This document shows, in pieces, positions 37,278 through 45,715 of a DNA stretch of 64,000 bases. The stretch comes from Actinokineospora spheciospongiae (GTDB taxonomy: Bacteria; Actinomycetota; Actinomycetes; Mycobacteriales; Pseudonocardiaceae): positions 1 to 64,000 of the forward strand of contig NZ_AYXG01000165.1 of assembly GCF_000564855.1 (NCBI RefSeq). Direction: 5' to 3'. Under the pieces are notes generated by a model. It was not told the DNA's origin and made no database searches. It was given only the letters and a program-made list of their open reading frames with translations. How positions within the stretch are numbered: the first letter of the stretch is position 1; each line of letters opens with the position of its first letter. A program made the translations under genes and the position numbers.

Positions 37278-38075
37278 TCAGCGGGAGAAGAGCAGGTCGT
37301 CCAGGAACGCCCGGGTCTCCCCGACGGACAGCGCCCCGCGCTCCACAGCCCGCAGGGCGGCGAGGTGGGGCGCGGCGGCGTCGAGCTCCAGCAGGAGGGT
37401 CGCGGCGCCGAGGTCGAAGAACACCACCGGCGGGAAGTGGCGGGTGGTGATCACCTGGAACGGGTGCGCGGCCGGGGGCGGGGTGCGGTCCGGGAGCACC
37501 CGCAACCGCCGGTCGTCGCGCAGCCGGGCGAGTTGCGCCGTCATCACGGCCGGGTCCACCCAGGGTGCGCGCAGGGCGTGGGCGTGCACGTAGTGGGCGG
37601 TGTAGGCCTCCACCCGATCGGGTCCGCGGGCTGTGGGGGCGGCGCCAGTGGCGGCCAGCACCGCCCGGTGGTAGTCGGCGGTGCGCAGCGCGAGCGGGAG
37701 GGTCGCGGTGTCGTAACCGGTGATGGACTCGGCCACGGCGTGCAGCTCGCGCAGGACGGCGAACCGGTCCGGGTCACCGGGGTCGTGGTGGGTCAGCCAC
37801 TGGGTGCGGTCCCCTTCGCGGGCCAGGGCGTAGAGGACGGGCCGCCGCTCGGCGGGGACGTCGAAAAGCGCGCAGAGCCCGCCGACCTCCAGCGCGGTGG
37901 GCAACCTGCGGCCGGTCATGACCCGGTTCAACATCGCGGGCGACATGTCCATGCCACTCGCCGCCTGGCGGGTGCTCAGCCCCACGCGCCTGCGGTTGTG
38001 GTCCAGCTCGCGGCTCAATAGCAGCGCGCGCACGGTCCGCGCGCGGAAGTCGGGTTCGGGTGTCCTGGCAGCCAT
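37278..38075 (-). CDS. XRE-family helix-turn-helix regulator
   Basis: 265 residues and paralogous to the gene at 7696-8499: same HTH core (MSPAMLNRVMTGRRLPTALEVGGLCALFDVPAERRPVLY) split at the same place, same C-terminal FQVITTRHFPPVVFFD region. Start MAARTPEPDFRAR at 38075. Divergent from the XRE-DUF397 pair at 38564, as its paralogue is from 8679. Confidence 0.83.
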   Translation of the reverse strand: MAARTPEPDFRARTVRALLLSRELDHNRRRVGLSTRQAASGMDMSPAMLNRVMTGRRLPTALEVGGLCALFDVPAERRPVLYALAREGDRTQWLTHHDPGDPDRFAVLRELHAVAESITGYDTATLPLALRTADYHRAVLAATGAAPTARGPDRVEAYTAHYVHAHALRAPWVDPAVMTAQLARLRDDRRLRVLPDRTPPPAAHPFQVITTRHFPPVVFFDLGAATLLLELDAAAPHLAALRAVERGALSVGETRAFLDDLLFSR

Positions 38076-38175
38076 GGTGGTCCTGGGTGGTCGGAGTGAA
38101 CGGTGCGGCAGGCGGGGACCGTGGGGTTCATGGCGGTGGGACCGGCCGGGGCATCGACCGGCCCCACCGCCGCGC

Positions 38176-38334
38176 TCAGGCGCGGGGGCAATCAGTCCAC
38201 AGGGGACGTTCCGGGGTCGCCAACCGGCCGTAGTCGTGCGGCCGGGGGCGGGGAAGCGGTGCGGGACACCGCGCGCGCAAAGCAACCAACCATCGGCGTG
38301 TCTGCCACCGCTTGCGGATGCGGTAGAGGAACAT
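38176..38334 (-). CDS. Possible small basic protein, 52 residues
   Basis: ATG at 38334 with GGGAGAG six bases upstream; the product starts MFLYRIRKRWQTRRWLVAL and is rich in Arg and Trp. Nothing recognisable. It sits in the 488-base gap between the divergent XRE genes. The ribosome site and arginine-rich start favour a real gene, but third-position GC is not convincing. The rest of the gap is AT-richer and otherwise empty. Confidence 0.35.
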   Translation of the reverse strand: MFLYRIRKRWQTRRWLVALRARCPAPLPRPRPHDYGRLATPERPLWTDCPRA

Positions 38335-38524
38335 GTTCTCTCCCAAGGTATTCACGTGGTCGAGGAATTTTGCGCAAAAGGATGTCCTTGCAGGCAAAGG
38401 GTTTGGGTGCTGAAACGCGATCAGCGGTTCGCTCCACTTCCCCTCAACCCGACACCAAGGAGACTAAGCTTTGCCGCGACGAAATGACCAGTTGAATGCC
38501 GCCCGAGTCGGCGAACGGCAGAAA

Positions 38525-38550
38525 AGTCCCATCCAAGAGGACTAGTCCCA
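38525..38550. promoter_or_regulatory. Repeat element in the promoter of the second XRE-DUF397 pair
   Basis: AGTCCCA occurs as a direct repeat at 38525-38531 and 38544-38550, 19 bases apart. The second copy is part of the palindrome GGACTAGTCC (38539-38548). It ends 13 bases before the GTG at 38564. The spacing matches that of the 9-mer repeats before the first XRE gene at 8679. Possible autoregulatory operator. Confidence 0.35.
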
Positions 38551-38563
38551 CGAAAGGAGCGTC

Positions 38564-39424
38564 GTGCCCACGACGATCACCCCGCAGCGGCGCGCGCTCG
38601 GCGAAGCGCTGCGCCGCTACCGCAAGGCGGCGGCACTGACGGCCGAGGAGGTGGAAGACCGCTTCGGCTGGCACCCGGGGAAGACGAACCGGGTCGAGCG
38701 CGGGTTCCGCGTGCCGGTGCGCGCCGAGTTGCAGGAGCTGTTCAAGCTCTACCGCGTGCCCGCCGCCAAGCGCAAAGAGCTGCTGGAACTGCTGGAGATG
38801 GCCAGGCGCAGGCAGGCGGTGTCGCATACGGCCGAGCACGCCAACGCCTACTTTACGATGGAACGCGAGGCCGCCGAGATCTGCTACTTCGACGACGTAC
38901 TGGTCCACGGCCTCTTGCAGACCGAGGACTACGCCAGGGCGCTGGTGACCCAGGAGGGCGTCGAACACGCCGAACTGCGCGTCCAGGAGCGCCTGTCCCG
39001 CCAGCAGCGCGTTCTCGGCGCCGCCGAGCCCCCGCACCTGCGAGTGCTGCTCGGCGAACATGTGACCATGCAGGCCGTAGGCGGTCCCGGGGTGCTGCGC
39101 GCCCAACTGACCCGCCTGGTGGAGGCCGCCGCGACGGACACCACGGAGGTACGCCTGATCCCGTGGTCAGCGGGGGCGCACACGGGCTTGGGCAACAGCT
39201 TCACCCTGCTGCACCTGGAGCGGCCCGCACGCCTCGGGCAGGTTTACAGCGAAGGCGTCACCGGCGCCACCTACCTGCACCACGACGATGAAGTGGCCGT
39301 CTACCGAGCGGCTTTCGAGCACCTGTGGGACACCGCCGCCGCCGACCACGCAGAATCGATGAGAATCCTCGGCAGGCGCATCGACGACATCGGAGAAGCA
39401 CATGGATCAGACACGGTGGCGTAA
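38564..39424 (+). CDS. XRE-DUF5753 regulator paired with DUF397
   Basis: 286 residues: HTH at 10-65 (RRYRKAAALTAEEVEDRFGWHPGKTNRVERGFR), then DUF5753 with VLVHGLLQTEDYARALV, RQQRVLGA, RVLLGEH and VRLIPWSAGAH. GTG start at 38564 follows AAAGGAG. It overlaps the DUF397 gene by 23 bases. It is homologous in layout to 8679-9524 but the HTH part differs, so the two probably see different operators. Confidence 0.9.
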   Translation: MPTTITPQRRALGEALRRYRKAAALTAEEVEDRFGWHPGKTNRVERGFRVPVRAELQELFKLYRVPAAKRKELLELLEMARRRQAVSHTAEHANAYFTMEREAAEICYFDDVLVHGLLQTEDYARALVTQEGVEHAELRVQERLSRQQRVLGAAEPPHLRVLLGEHVTMQAVGGPGVLRAQLTRLVEAAATDTTEVRLIPWSAGAHTGLGNSFTLLHLERPARLGQVYSEGVTGATYLHHDDEVAVYRAAFEHLWDTAAADHAESMRILGRRIDDIGEAHGSDTVA

Positions 39425-39572
39425 AGCCTCGTGCAGCACCGGCGCGAACAACTGCGTGGAAATCCACCCGGACGGCTGGGTCCGAGACAGCAAGGACCCC
39501 CACCACCGCCCCATCGCGGTCGACCTCCAAGCCCTGCTGGCAGCAACCCGCACCAGTCGACTCACCCGCTGA
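39402..39572 (+). CDS. DUF397 small partner protein
   Basis: A 56-residue ORF found by reading the sequence: it begins MDQTRWRKASCSTGANN, then CVEIHPDGWVRDSKD, the DUF397 signature, and ends RTSRLTR. The C-terminal LTR is shared with the DUF397 protein at 9521-9703. Overlaps the XRE gene by 23 bases, so coupled. Confidence 0.85.
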   Translation: MDQTRWRKASCSTGANNCVEIHPDGWVRDSKDPHHRPIAVDLQALLAATRTSRLTR

Positions 39573-39579
39573 TACCGCC

Positions 39580-39612
39580 GCGCCGGGTGCCTCGACAGCG
39601 GGCACCCGGCGC
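39580..39612 (+). terminator. Terminator of the second XRE-DUF397 operon
   Basis: GCGCCGGGTGCC and GGCACCCGGCGC form a perfect 12-bp stem with loop TCGACAGCG, eight bases past the DUF397 stop. The next 267 bases, up to the CRISPR leader, show no gene or repeat. Confidence 0.68.
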
Positions 39613-39879
39613 GCGCCATCCATCAGCGGACCTTCGAGGCAGAGGCGTACCCGGACCTGTGATGACCTGGGCGGCTCCACGCCCAACCTCCGCCCCGGCG
39701 TACCCCTGGTCGATCTCCAGCCGCACACTCATCGCCCCACCGCACGGACCGGCTTGTTCGACACCTCGACCCCACGCCACCCATCGGCACCGACTCCCGC
39801 TCAGCCCCCGATCACCGACAGAACCGCCAGCCACAGTCCTCACCAGGGCATCTACCCAGCCCACCACCACGACAAACAC

Positions 39880-39971
39880 AGAGAGTGATCAGTCAACTAC
39901 AATATTTCGTTCCATCGCCAAAAGTGATGCTAAAATCCACTTTGCCCACCTAAACCTCCAGGTCAAGAAGG
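39880..39971 (+). promoter_or_regulatory. CRISPR leader
   Basis: About 90 bases of clearly AT-richer sequence (TACAATATTTCGTTCC, GATGCTAAAATCCAC) directly before the first repeat. The repeats on this side are perfect, while the far end is degenerate, which places the leader here and the array transcript on the + strand. Confidence 0.68.
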
Positions 39972-40968
39972 GTCTTCCCCGCGCGAGCGGGGCTGTTCCC
40001 GTGCCCTCCACACCCAGGGGGTGGCGGGTGGCGTCTTCCCCGCGCGAGCGGGGCTGTTCCGGTCACGCGGCACTGCAGGCCGCCGTTGGTGTCGTCTTCC
40101 CCGCGCGAGCGGGGCTGTTCCTCCATCTCGGACGGCTGGGACACCGAGGCGACCGTCGTCCCCGCGCGAGCGGGGCTGTTCCCAACCCGGACGGTTTCAA
40201 CCCGGGCCACCATTCGTCTTCCCCGCGCGAGCGGGGCTGTTCCGTCGCGGGCCAAACCGGAGGAGGTGTGCATCTCGTCTTCCCCGCGCGAGCGGGGCTG
40301 TTCCGCAAGCCGTGGACGCGATTGACAACAAACTGACGTCTTCCCCGCGCGAGCGGGGCTGTTCCGACGCATCCGGGGGCGGACAGCCCGTACCTGTGGT
40401 CTTCCCCGCGCGAGCGGGGCTGTTCCTTCGGCATCCTCCAAGCCGTCACCGTGGCGACCGTCTTCCCCGCGCGAGCGGGGCTGTTCCCACGGCCTTGAAC
40501 GCCTCGGCGCGCGTGATGGCGTCTTCCCCGCGCGAGCGGGGCTGTTCCCACCACGCGCATCGTCCAGGCGGTCCAGGCGGTGTCTTCCCCGCGCGAGCGG
40601 GGCTGTTCCCCCATTGCATAGATACGCACAGCTACGCAAAAGGTCTTCCCCGCGCGAGCGGGGCTGTTCCCTTGCGCACCTCGCGGGGCCACACGCCGCG
40701 CACGTCTTCCCCGCGCGAGCGGGGCTGTTCCCAACGTGCTGGCCGATGCCACCCACTGCTGCGACGTCTTCCCCGCGCGAGCGGGGCTGTTCCGCCAAGC
40801 GCCTGCGGGACGAAGCCGAAGCGGCGGTCTTCTCCGCTCGAGCGGGGCTGTTCCCTGGACCCCGATTTTGCCCTGGCCTTCTCCCGCGTCTTCCCCGCGC
40901 GAGTGGGGCTGTTCCCGCCAGCAGCATGACCGCCATGTCCAGCAAGACGTCTTCCCCGCGCGAGCGGG
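39972..40968 (+). CRISPR. Type I-E-like CRISPR array: 16 full repeats, one truncated, 16 spacers
   Basis: A 28-base repeat, GTCTTCCCCG...CGGGGCTGTTCC, with the internal palindrome CCCCGC-GCGA-GCGGGG. It starts at 39972, 40033, 40094, 40155, 40216, 40277, 40338, 40399, 40460, 40521, 40582, 40643, 40704, 40766, 40827, 40888 and 40949. Spacers are 33 bases, except the thirteenth (40732-40765) at 34. Repeat 4 has one change (GTCG for GTCT), repeat 15 has two, repeat 16 has one. Repeat 17 stops after 20 bases at 40968. Length and palindrome match type I-E repeats of actinomycetes. No cas gene lies in the window on either side. Confidence 0.97.
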
Positions 40969-41051
40969 CAACCTGGTGGCGCCCGGCTTTCCCGCCCCAG
41001 CCCTGCAACCCGCCGGCCGAGTGGGCGCTCACCCCTGTCCGGGGCCGTTTC

Positions 41052-41149
41052 CCACATCACACCCCAGCTAGTTGTGTTCCGCAACCAATGAACTTATAGT
41101 TGCAGATATCAACCGATTGGGGAGGCGACATGATCGCCACGACAACGGC
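41052..41149 (+). repeat. Promoter/5'-end duplication, copy A (functional, before marR)
   Basis: 98 bases that align without gaps to 47610-47707, about 86 % identical. Copy A covers TAGTTGTGTTCCGCAACC, the TATAGT hexamer at 41095-41100, GTTGCAGATATCAAC (a likely MarR operator overlapping the -10) and the first codons of marR at 41130. Confidence 0.85.
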
Positions 41150-41618
41150 GTCTGACCTGGTCGAGGCGTTGCGCTGGATCGTGCGGGCCGGGCGGGCGGT
41201 GCACAGTGCCGACGACGACCTGCACAACGCGCCCGCCGCGCTGCTCGGGTTGTTGGCTCGGGAGGGTGAGCAGCGGATGGGCAGGCTGGCCGGGGCGCTG
41301 GATGTCGATCCGTCCGTGGTGAGCAGGCAGGTGGCGATGCTGTGTGCTGCGGGGTTGGTTTCGCGGCGGCCTGACCCGCAGGACGGGCGGGCGAGCCTGT
41401 TGGGGTTGACCGACTCCGGCCGTGCCTGCCTCGATCAGCACCGGGCCCAGTGGGCGGGCAGGCTCACCACCGCCTTGGCCCACTGGGACGACGACGACGC
41501 CGCACGGTTGTTGGCACTGCTCCGCAGGCTGTCCGCTGACGTGCGGGGGCACCTGGTGCAGGAGAAGTCATCTCCTGCACCAGGGCATGGGGTGCACCCC
41601 GAACTCCAGTCCGGGTAG
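41130..41618 (+). CDS. MarR family regulator (displaced from its efflux gene)
   Basis: 162 residues. Winged helix: QRMGRLAGALDVDPSVVSRQVAMLCAAGLVSRR and the wing DPQDGRASLLGLT. ATG 41130 follows GGGGAGG. The protein reads HLVQEKS near its end and then runs through a 13-bp hairpin (41553-41583) into an unrelated-looking 15-residue tail. The same AGGAGAAGTC sequence at 47910-47919 leads straight into the MFS gene at 47921. So this marR was probably once followed by, or copied from, a marR-MFS operon. Likely autorepressor. Confidence 0.87.
   Translation: MIATTTASDLVEALRWIVRAGRAVHSADDDLHNAPAALLGLLAREGEQRMGRLAGALDVDPSVVSRQVAMLCAAGLVSRRPDPQDGRASLLGLTDSGRACLDQHRAQWAGRLTTALAHWDDDDAARLLALLRRLSADVRGHLVQEKSSPAPGHGVHPELQSG
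41553..41583 (+). terminator. 13-bp perfect hairpin over the marR 3' end
   Basis: CTGGTGCAGGAGA and TCTCCTGCACCAG pair perfectly around AGTCA. The stem lies inside the marR reading frame, 35 bases before its stop. It looks like the product of the rearrangement that cut marR from its downstream gene, and may now act as terminator. Confidence 0.55.
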
Positions 41619-41691
41619 CCCACCGGCAGTGAGTGGGACGACCTCGGTGGTGGCCCGGTCCGCAGCGGCGTGGTGTGTTCACGACACGGGG

Positions 41692-42855
41692 TCACACCTC
41701 CCACACCGCGTCGAGGGGGCCGGGCAGGCGCAGCTTCCAGCCGTGTGGTGCCGCCTGCCTGCCCGGGGCGGGCCGCACGTCTGGCATCCGGTCGAGCAGG
41801 ACGTCCAGGGCTGTGTGTGCCAGGGCGGTGACCAGGGGGGCCGCTGGGCACCGGTGCGGGCCGGTGCCGAACCCGAGGTGCGTGCGCAGGTCGCGGTGTG
41901 GGTTGAAGCGGTCCGGGTCGGTGAACACCGCTTCGTCGCGGTTGGCTGAGGCTATGGCTGCCGCTATCACGCTGTTCGCCGGGAGTTGCCGTCCGCCCAG
42001 TGTCACCGCGCGGGTGGTGCGCCTGCCCAGGACGCCGACCGGGCCGCTCCACCGCAGGGCCTCGTGCACCGCCGCGCCGAGCAGTGCCCGGTCGGCGCGG
42101 ACCTCGGTGAGGTGGCCGGGGGTCGACCACAGCGCCGCGAGGGTCCAGCCCGCCAGCCAGCCGGGCTCGATCGCGCTCAGCGCCAGGTGCTTGAGGACCG
42201 GCAGCACGTCGGGGTCCGGGCGTGGCAGGCCGCGTGGGCGGTTGGCGTGCAGCAGGTGGGAGATCACCGAGCCGTCCGGTTCCGCCCGCAACCGTTCGAC
42301 GACCGCGGTCACGGCCGTGTCCTGGGCCAGTTCGGCGGCCACGGTCCCGTCCAGCGCCGGGTCGCGGCCGAAGTTGTTCGCCACGTCGGTGAGCAGGTTT
42401 CCCCAGTGGCGCAGGGTGTCGGCTCCCTCGTCGGGGTCGAGGCCGAGCAGGGTGGTCACGGCGGTGGCCGCGACCGGCTCGAAGTAGTGCGCGGCCAGGT
42501 CGGCGTGGGCGGACGGGGCGAGTTGGTCGGCGGCCTTCTCGGCGATGGGTCGGGCGATCGTGTCCACGAAGTCGTCCGCCCGGTGGGGGGCGAAGTCGTG
42601 GTGGACCGCCTCCCGCACGTCCCGGTGGGGTTCGCCCTCCCGCATCAGCAGCGGCGTCCCGCCGCACACGCCGATCATCGGCGACCCGGGCTGGTCCGTG
42701 GTGAACCGCTCCACATCGGTCAGCACGGTGTGCACGTCCTGCCAGCCGGTCACCAGCCACTGGCGGGCCTCGGGGACCCAGGTGACCGGCTCGTCGGCCC
42801 GCAGCCGCGCGTAGGCCGGGTAGGGGTCGGCCTCCAGCTCCGAGAGGGTGGGCAC
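41692..42855 (-). CDS. Cytochrome P450 with atypical I-helix
   Basis: 387 residues, a short class I bacterial P450. It has the ExxR motif as HEALRW, and the haem-cysteine loop GFGTGPHRCPAAPL, in which the usual Gly two after Cys is Ala. The I-helix reads LALSAIEPGWLAGW and has no acid-alcohol (Asp/Glu-Thr) pair at the oxygen-activation site, so chemistry may differ from normal hydroxylation. GTG start four bases after the glutamate decarboxylase stop: same operon. No ferredoxin nearby. Substrate unknown, probably a small polar compound from the decarboxylase. Confidence 0.87.
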   Translation of the reverse strand: MPTLSELEADPYPAYARLRADEPVTWVPEARQWLVTGWQDVHTVLTDVERFTTDQPGSPMIGVCGGTPLLMREGEPHRDVREAVHHDFAPHRADDFVDTIARPIAEKAADQLAPSAHADLAAHYFEPVAATAVTTLLGLDPDEGADTLRHWGNLLTDVANNFGRDPALDGTVAAELAQDTAVTAVVERLRAEPDGSVISHLLHANRPRGLPRPDPDVLPVLKHLALSAIEPGWLAGWTLAALWSTPGHLTEVRADRALLGAAVHEALRWSGPVGVLGRRTTRAVTLGGRQLPANSVIAAAIASANRDEAVFTDPDRFNPHRDLRTHLGFGTGPHRCPAAPLVTALAHTALDVLLDRMPDVRPAPGRQAAPHGWKLRLPGPLDAVWEV

Positions 42856-42859
42856 GGGG

Positions 42860-44233
42860 TCAGTCCGCGAAGCTGAGCACGGCCGCGGGCTCGGGCAGCG
42901 GGAACGGGTGGCCCGCCAGCCGTTCGGCGTGCTTGACGAGGCTTTCGAGGAACCTCGCCGCGAGGTCGAGGGTGAAGCCCTGCCTGCACACCACGCGGAT
43001 CACGTCCACGTGCTCCAGGTCGGGCGGCAGGCTGTAGGCGGGCACGTGCCAACCGTCGCCCTTGAGGGCTTCGGACAGGTGGTAGACGGTGAAGCCCTCC
43101 CGTTCCGGGTCGCGCACGCGCAGCGCCACCACGGGCAGGTCCTCGCCGTCGCTGATGACCTCGAACGGTCCGATGGCCGCGACGCCCTTCGCGACGTACC
43201 GGGCGACCTCCTGGCACCGCTGCGCGATCAACTGGTAGCCGGCGATCCCGTTGCGCAGGAACTGGTAGTACTGCGCGATCACCCCGGAGGCGGGCCGGGA
43301 GAAGTTGAGGGTGAACGTGGGGTGGTGGCCGCCGAGCACGTTGCAGTCGAAGATGAGCGACTCAGGCAGGTGCTCCGGGTCGCGCCACAGGCACCAACCG
43401 GCGCCGGGGTAGACCAGGCCGAACTTGTGCCCGGACGCGTTGATCGACACCACTCGGGGCAGCGTGAAGTCCCAGGCGAAGTCCGCGTCGAGGAACGGCG
43501 CGACGAACCCGCCGCTCGCCGCGTCGACGTGCAGCGGCACGTCGACGCCCCGGTCGGCCGCCACGCCGTCGAGCGCGGCCGCGATCTCCGCGACCGGGTC
43601 GTAGCGCCCGTCCTGCGTGCTGCCCAGCACCGCGACGACACCGATGGTGTTCTCGTCGACCGCCGCCGCGGTCAGCGCCGGGTCCAGGATCGTGCGGCCC
43701 TCCGCGAGCGGCACCATCCGCGCTTCCACGTCCCAGTAGTTGCAGAACTTCGGCCAGCACACGTGCACGTGCGTCCCGAACACCATGTTGGGCCTGCCGG
43801 TGCCCCCGCTCTCGCGCCACCGGCGCAGCATGGCCAGACCGGCGAGCATGGCCGCTTCCGAGCTGCCGCTGGTGGAGCAGCCGATGAACCGGCCGTCGTC
43901 CTCGTGCCACAGGTGCGCGAGCGCGTTGACGCACTCCTGCTCGATGCGGGAGCTGGCCGGGTACTCCTCGCGGTTCATGATGTTGATCGGGGCGGTCTCG
44001 GCGTAGATCCGCTCCAGTTCCGGCTCCGCCGCCGTGGTGCAGAACGTGGCGAGGTTGAGCGCCGCCCGCCCGTCGAGCAGCAGCCGGGACTGCACGATGC
44101 CCGCCGCCACCCCCGCGGGCATCGGGTCCTCGGGCAACCGTCCCTTCGGGATCACGTCCTCGTCGATCCGCTGGGCGAACACGGGCGCTATCTGCAAGTC
44201 CTGGTCGTCGGTGATCACGCGCTGCAAACTCAT
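42860..44233 (-). CDS. gadB: Glutamate decarboxylase-family PLP enzyme
   Basis: 457 residues with typical GAD features: NLATFCTTAAEPE, GCSTSGSSEAAMLAGLAM, LHVDAASGGFVAPF, and the PLP lysine in SINASGHKFGLVYPG; C-terminal RVVCRQGFTLDLAARFLESL. It should decarboxylate L-glutamate (to GABA) or a relative. No antiporter gene follows; instead a P450 does, four bases downstream. A biosynthetic rather than acid-resistance role is therefore likely (inference). Confidence 0.87.
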   Translation of the reverse strand: MSLQRVITDDQDLQIAPVFAQRIDEDVIPKGRLPEDPMPAGVAAGIVQSRLLLDGRAALNLATFCTTAAEPELERIYAETAPINIMNREEYPASSRIEQECVNALAHLWHEDDGRFIGCSTSGSSEAAMLAGLAMLRRWRESGGTGRPNMVFGTHVHVCWPKFCNYWDVEARMVPLAEGRTILDPALTAAAVDENTIGVVAVLGSTQDGRYDPVAEIAAALDGVAADRGVDVPLHVDAASGGFVAPFLDADFAWDFTLPRVVSINASGHKFGLVYPGAGWCLWRDPEHLPESLIFDCNVLGGHHPTFTLNFSRPASGVIAQYYQFLRNGIAGYQLIAQRCQEVARYVAKGVAAIGPFEVISDGEDLPVVALRVRDPEREGFTVYHLSEALKGDGWHVPAYSLPPDLEHVDVIRVVCRQGFTLDLAARFLESLVKHAERLAGHPFPLPEPAAVLSFAD

Positions 44234-44729
44234 GGCCGACCTCTGAATTCTTCAGACGTTTCCGGGGTGGTTCGATCCAGGCGCGTGCCCGGGGTGCCGA
44301 TCGCGGCCGAACGCCTGCTGTCCGGGCACGCCTGCACTCCGCGCTCATCGCGTTGTTCATCGAAGGAGGGAAAAGGCGTCGATGCCCTCACCGACGCTGG
44401 AGCAGTCCGGTCGTGGTGCCGTTGTCCGTCTTCACGCATCCTGCCAGGCCCCGCGCGGCCAAGGGAACCTCATCGACCGCGCACAACCCGGGTGGGCAGG
44501 CCGAAGTCCCGGTCGACTGACAACCCTTTCACCCGCTGTCCCCGCGATCCGCTTGCCGTACTTCGGATGCCCACCGACGAGCTACTTGAAATTGCCGAAC
44601 ATCACCGAAAGTCACCGCGCGGTGGCGCTTTTCCGGGGGAAGGTGGCGCTTTCGCCGCTGTCACGGGCGGGTCGGCGCGGATAGCTTCGTGGTCGTTTCC
44701 ACGAGACGACCACACCACGGGAGAAACCG
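44234..44729. other. 496-base divergent intergenic region
   Basis: No gene with coding character. It holds a direct repeat GGTGGCGCTTT at 44621-44631 and 44642-44652, and the operator-like inverted repeat described at 44689-44713. Divergent promoters for gadB and the DJ-1 gene must lie here. Confidence 0.5.
44689..44713. promoter_or_regulatory. Inverted repeat upstream of the DJ-1-family gene
   Basis: GTGGTCGT (44689-44696) and ACGACCAC (44706-44713), 9-base spacer, 17 bases before the ATG at 44730. A TAGCTT hexamer at 44682-44687 could be the -10, which would put the repeat over the transcription start. Regulator unknown. Confidence 0.4.
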
Positions 44730-45470
44730 ATGAGTCAGGCGCCGTTCACCAACCCCGTCGACTCGGGGCGGCCGATTGTGGCGATGCTGCTCTACCCGGG
44801 GTTGACCCTGCTCGACCTGGTTGCCCCGCACACCGCGTTCTCCCCCGTCATGGACGTGCTGTTGGTGTGGAAGGACCTCGGGCCGATCACCTCTGACGCC
44901 GGGGTGCGGGTGCACCCGACGACGACGTTCGCCCAGTGCCCGGGTGAGGTGGACGTGCTGTTCGTGCCCGGTGGGCGCGACCAGGCGGCGACGGCCGAGG
45001 ACGAGGAGGTGTTGGAGTTCCTGGAGGATCGTGGTGGGCGCGCCCGCTACCTCACCGCCGTCTGCGGGGGCTCGTTGATCCTGGGGGCCGCCGGGCTGCT
45101 GCGGGGGCGCCGGGCCGCGACGCACTGGACGGGGCGGGACGTGTTGGGGTTGTTGGGGGCGGAGAACGTCAGTGAGCGGGTGGTGGTGGACGGGAACCTG
45201 ATCACCGGGGGCGGGGTCACCGCGGGCTTGGACTTCGGCCTGGTCGTCCTGGCGCGGATGTTCGGTGAGGACGTGGCGAAGATGGCCCAACTCGCGATGG
45301 AGTACGACCCCCAGCCGCCCTTCGACGCGGGTTCGCCGGAGAAGGCCGGGCCGCGGCTCGCCGACCTGGTGCGCGGTGCCACCAGCGGCACCAACGACGA
45401 CATGATCCGCGCCGTCACCCGGCTCACCGAGCGCGGTTGGGGTGGCGCGCGGAAGGTCCCGACCACCTGA
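44730..45470 (+). CDS. DJ-1/PfpI family protein (isonitrile-hydratase-like)
   Basis: 246 residues of the class I glutamine-amidotransferase-like fold. The nucleophile elbow is AVCGGSLILGAAGLLRGRRAATHW near residue 113 (cysteine after AV), with acidic partner in the FVPGGRDQA segment. The LLxGRRATTHW-type sequence is shared by isonitrile hydratases and by GlxA-type regulators, but the AraC domain of GlxA is missing. So an isonitrile-hydratase-like hydrolase is possible. Confidence 0.78.
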   Translation: MSQAPFTNPVDSGRPIVAMLLYPGLTLLDLVAPHTAFSPVMDVLLVWKDLGPITSDAGVRVHPTTTFAQCPGEVDVLFVPGGRDQAATAEDEEVLEFLEDRGGRARYLTAVCGGSLILGAAGLLRGRRAATHWTGRDVLGLLGAENVSERVVVDGNLITGGGVTAGLDFGLVVLARMFGEDVAKMAQLAMEYDPQPPFDAGSPEKAGPRLADLVRGATSGTNDDMIRAVTRLTERGWGGARKVPTT

Positions 45471-45480
45471 GCCCCACGGG

Positions 45481-45518
45481 GTGCGGGTCCTGAGCCCTGC
45501 GAGGCTCAGGACCCGCAC
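45481..45518. terminator. 16-bp terminator hairpin
   Basis: GTGCGGGTCCTGAGCC-CTGCGA-GGCTCAGGACCCGCAC, a perfect 16-bp stem 11 bases past the DJ-1 stop. It lies between convergent genes and can work both ways. Confidence 0.8.
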
Positions 45519-45715
45519 TCCGGGCCGCCGCCACCGGCGGTCCGGACGAGGACCTGCCCGGCGGGGGTTGCGACGGCGGGCGACTCGAAGTCGTCCGTGC
45601 CGCCGAGCATGGTCATCGTCCGGGCCCACGCCCGGTCGTCCGTCCGAACCGGTGACCGGACCACCGCGTGCCCGGGTTCCCGCACAGGCGCACGGCGGTG
45701 TCGCGGCCGTTCGGG

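Noticed and set aside
39431-39888. Open frames after the second DUF397 gene
   Set aside because: They overlap the real 56-codon DUF397 gene and a terminator hairpin; translation is low-complexity.
39950-41032. Long open frames on both strands across the CRISPR array, encoding repeated SSPRERGCS or NSPARAGK-type peptides
   Set aside because: They exist only because 28-base GC-rich repeats plus 33-base spacers (61, not a multiple of 3) give open frames in this composition; the array explains them fully.
44382-44684. A 100-codon + strand open frame in the gadB/DJ-1 gap
   Set aside because: No ribosome site, codon use unlike neighbours and no recognisable motif.
44730-45470. GlxA-type AraC regulator
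   Set aside because: The protein ends after the DJ-1 domain; there is no AraC helix-turn-helix.
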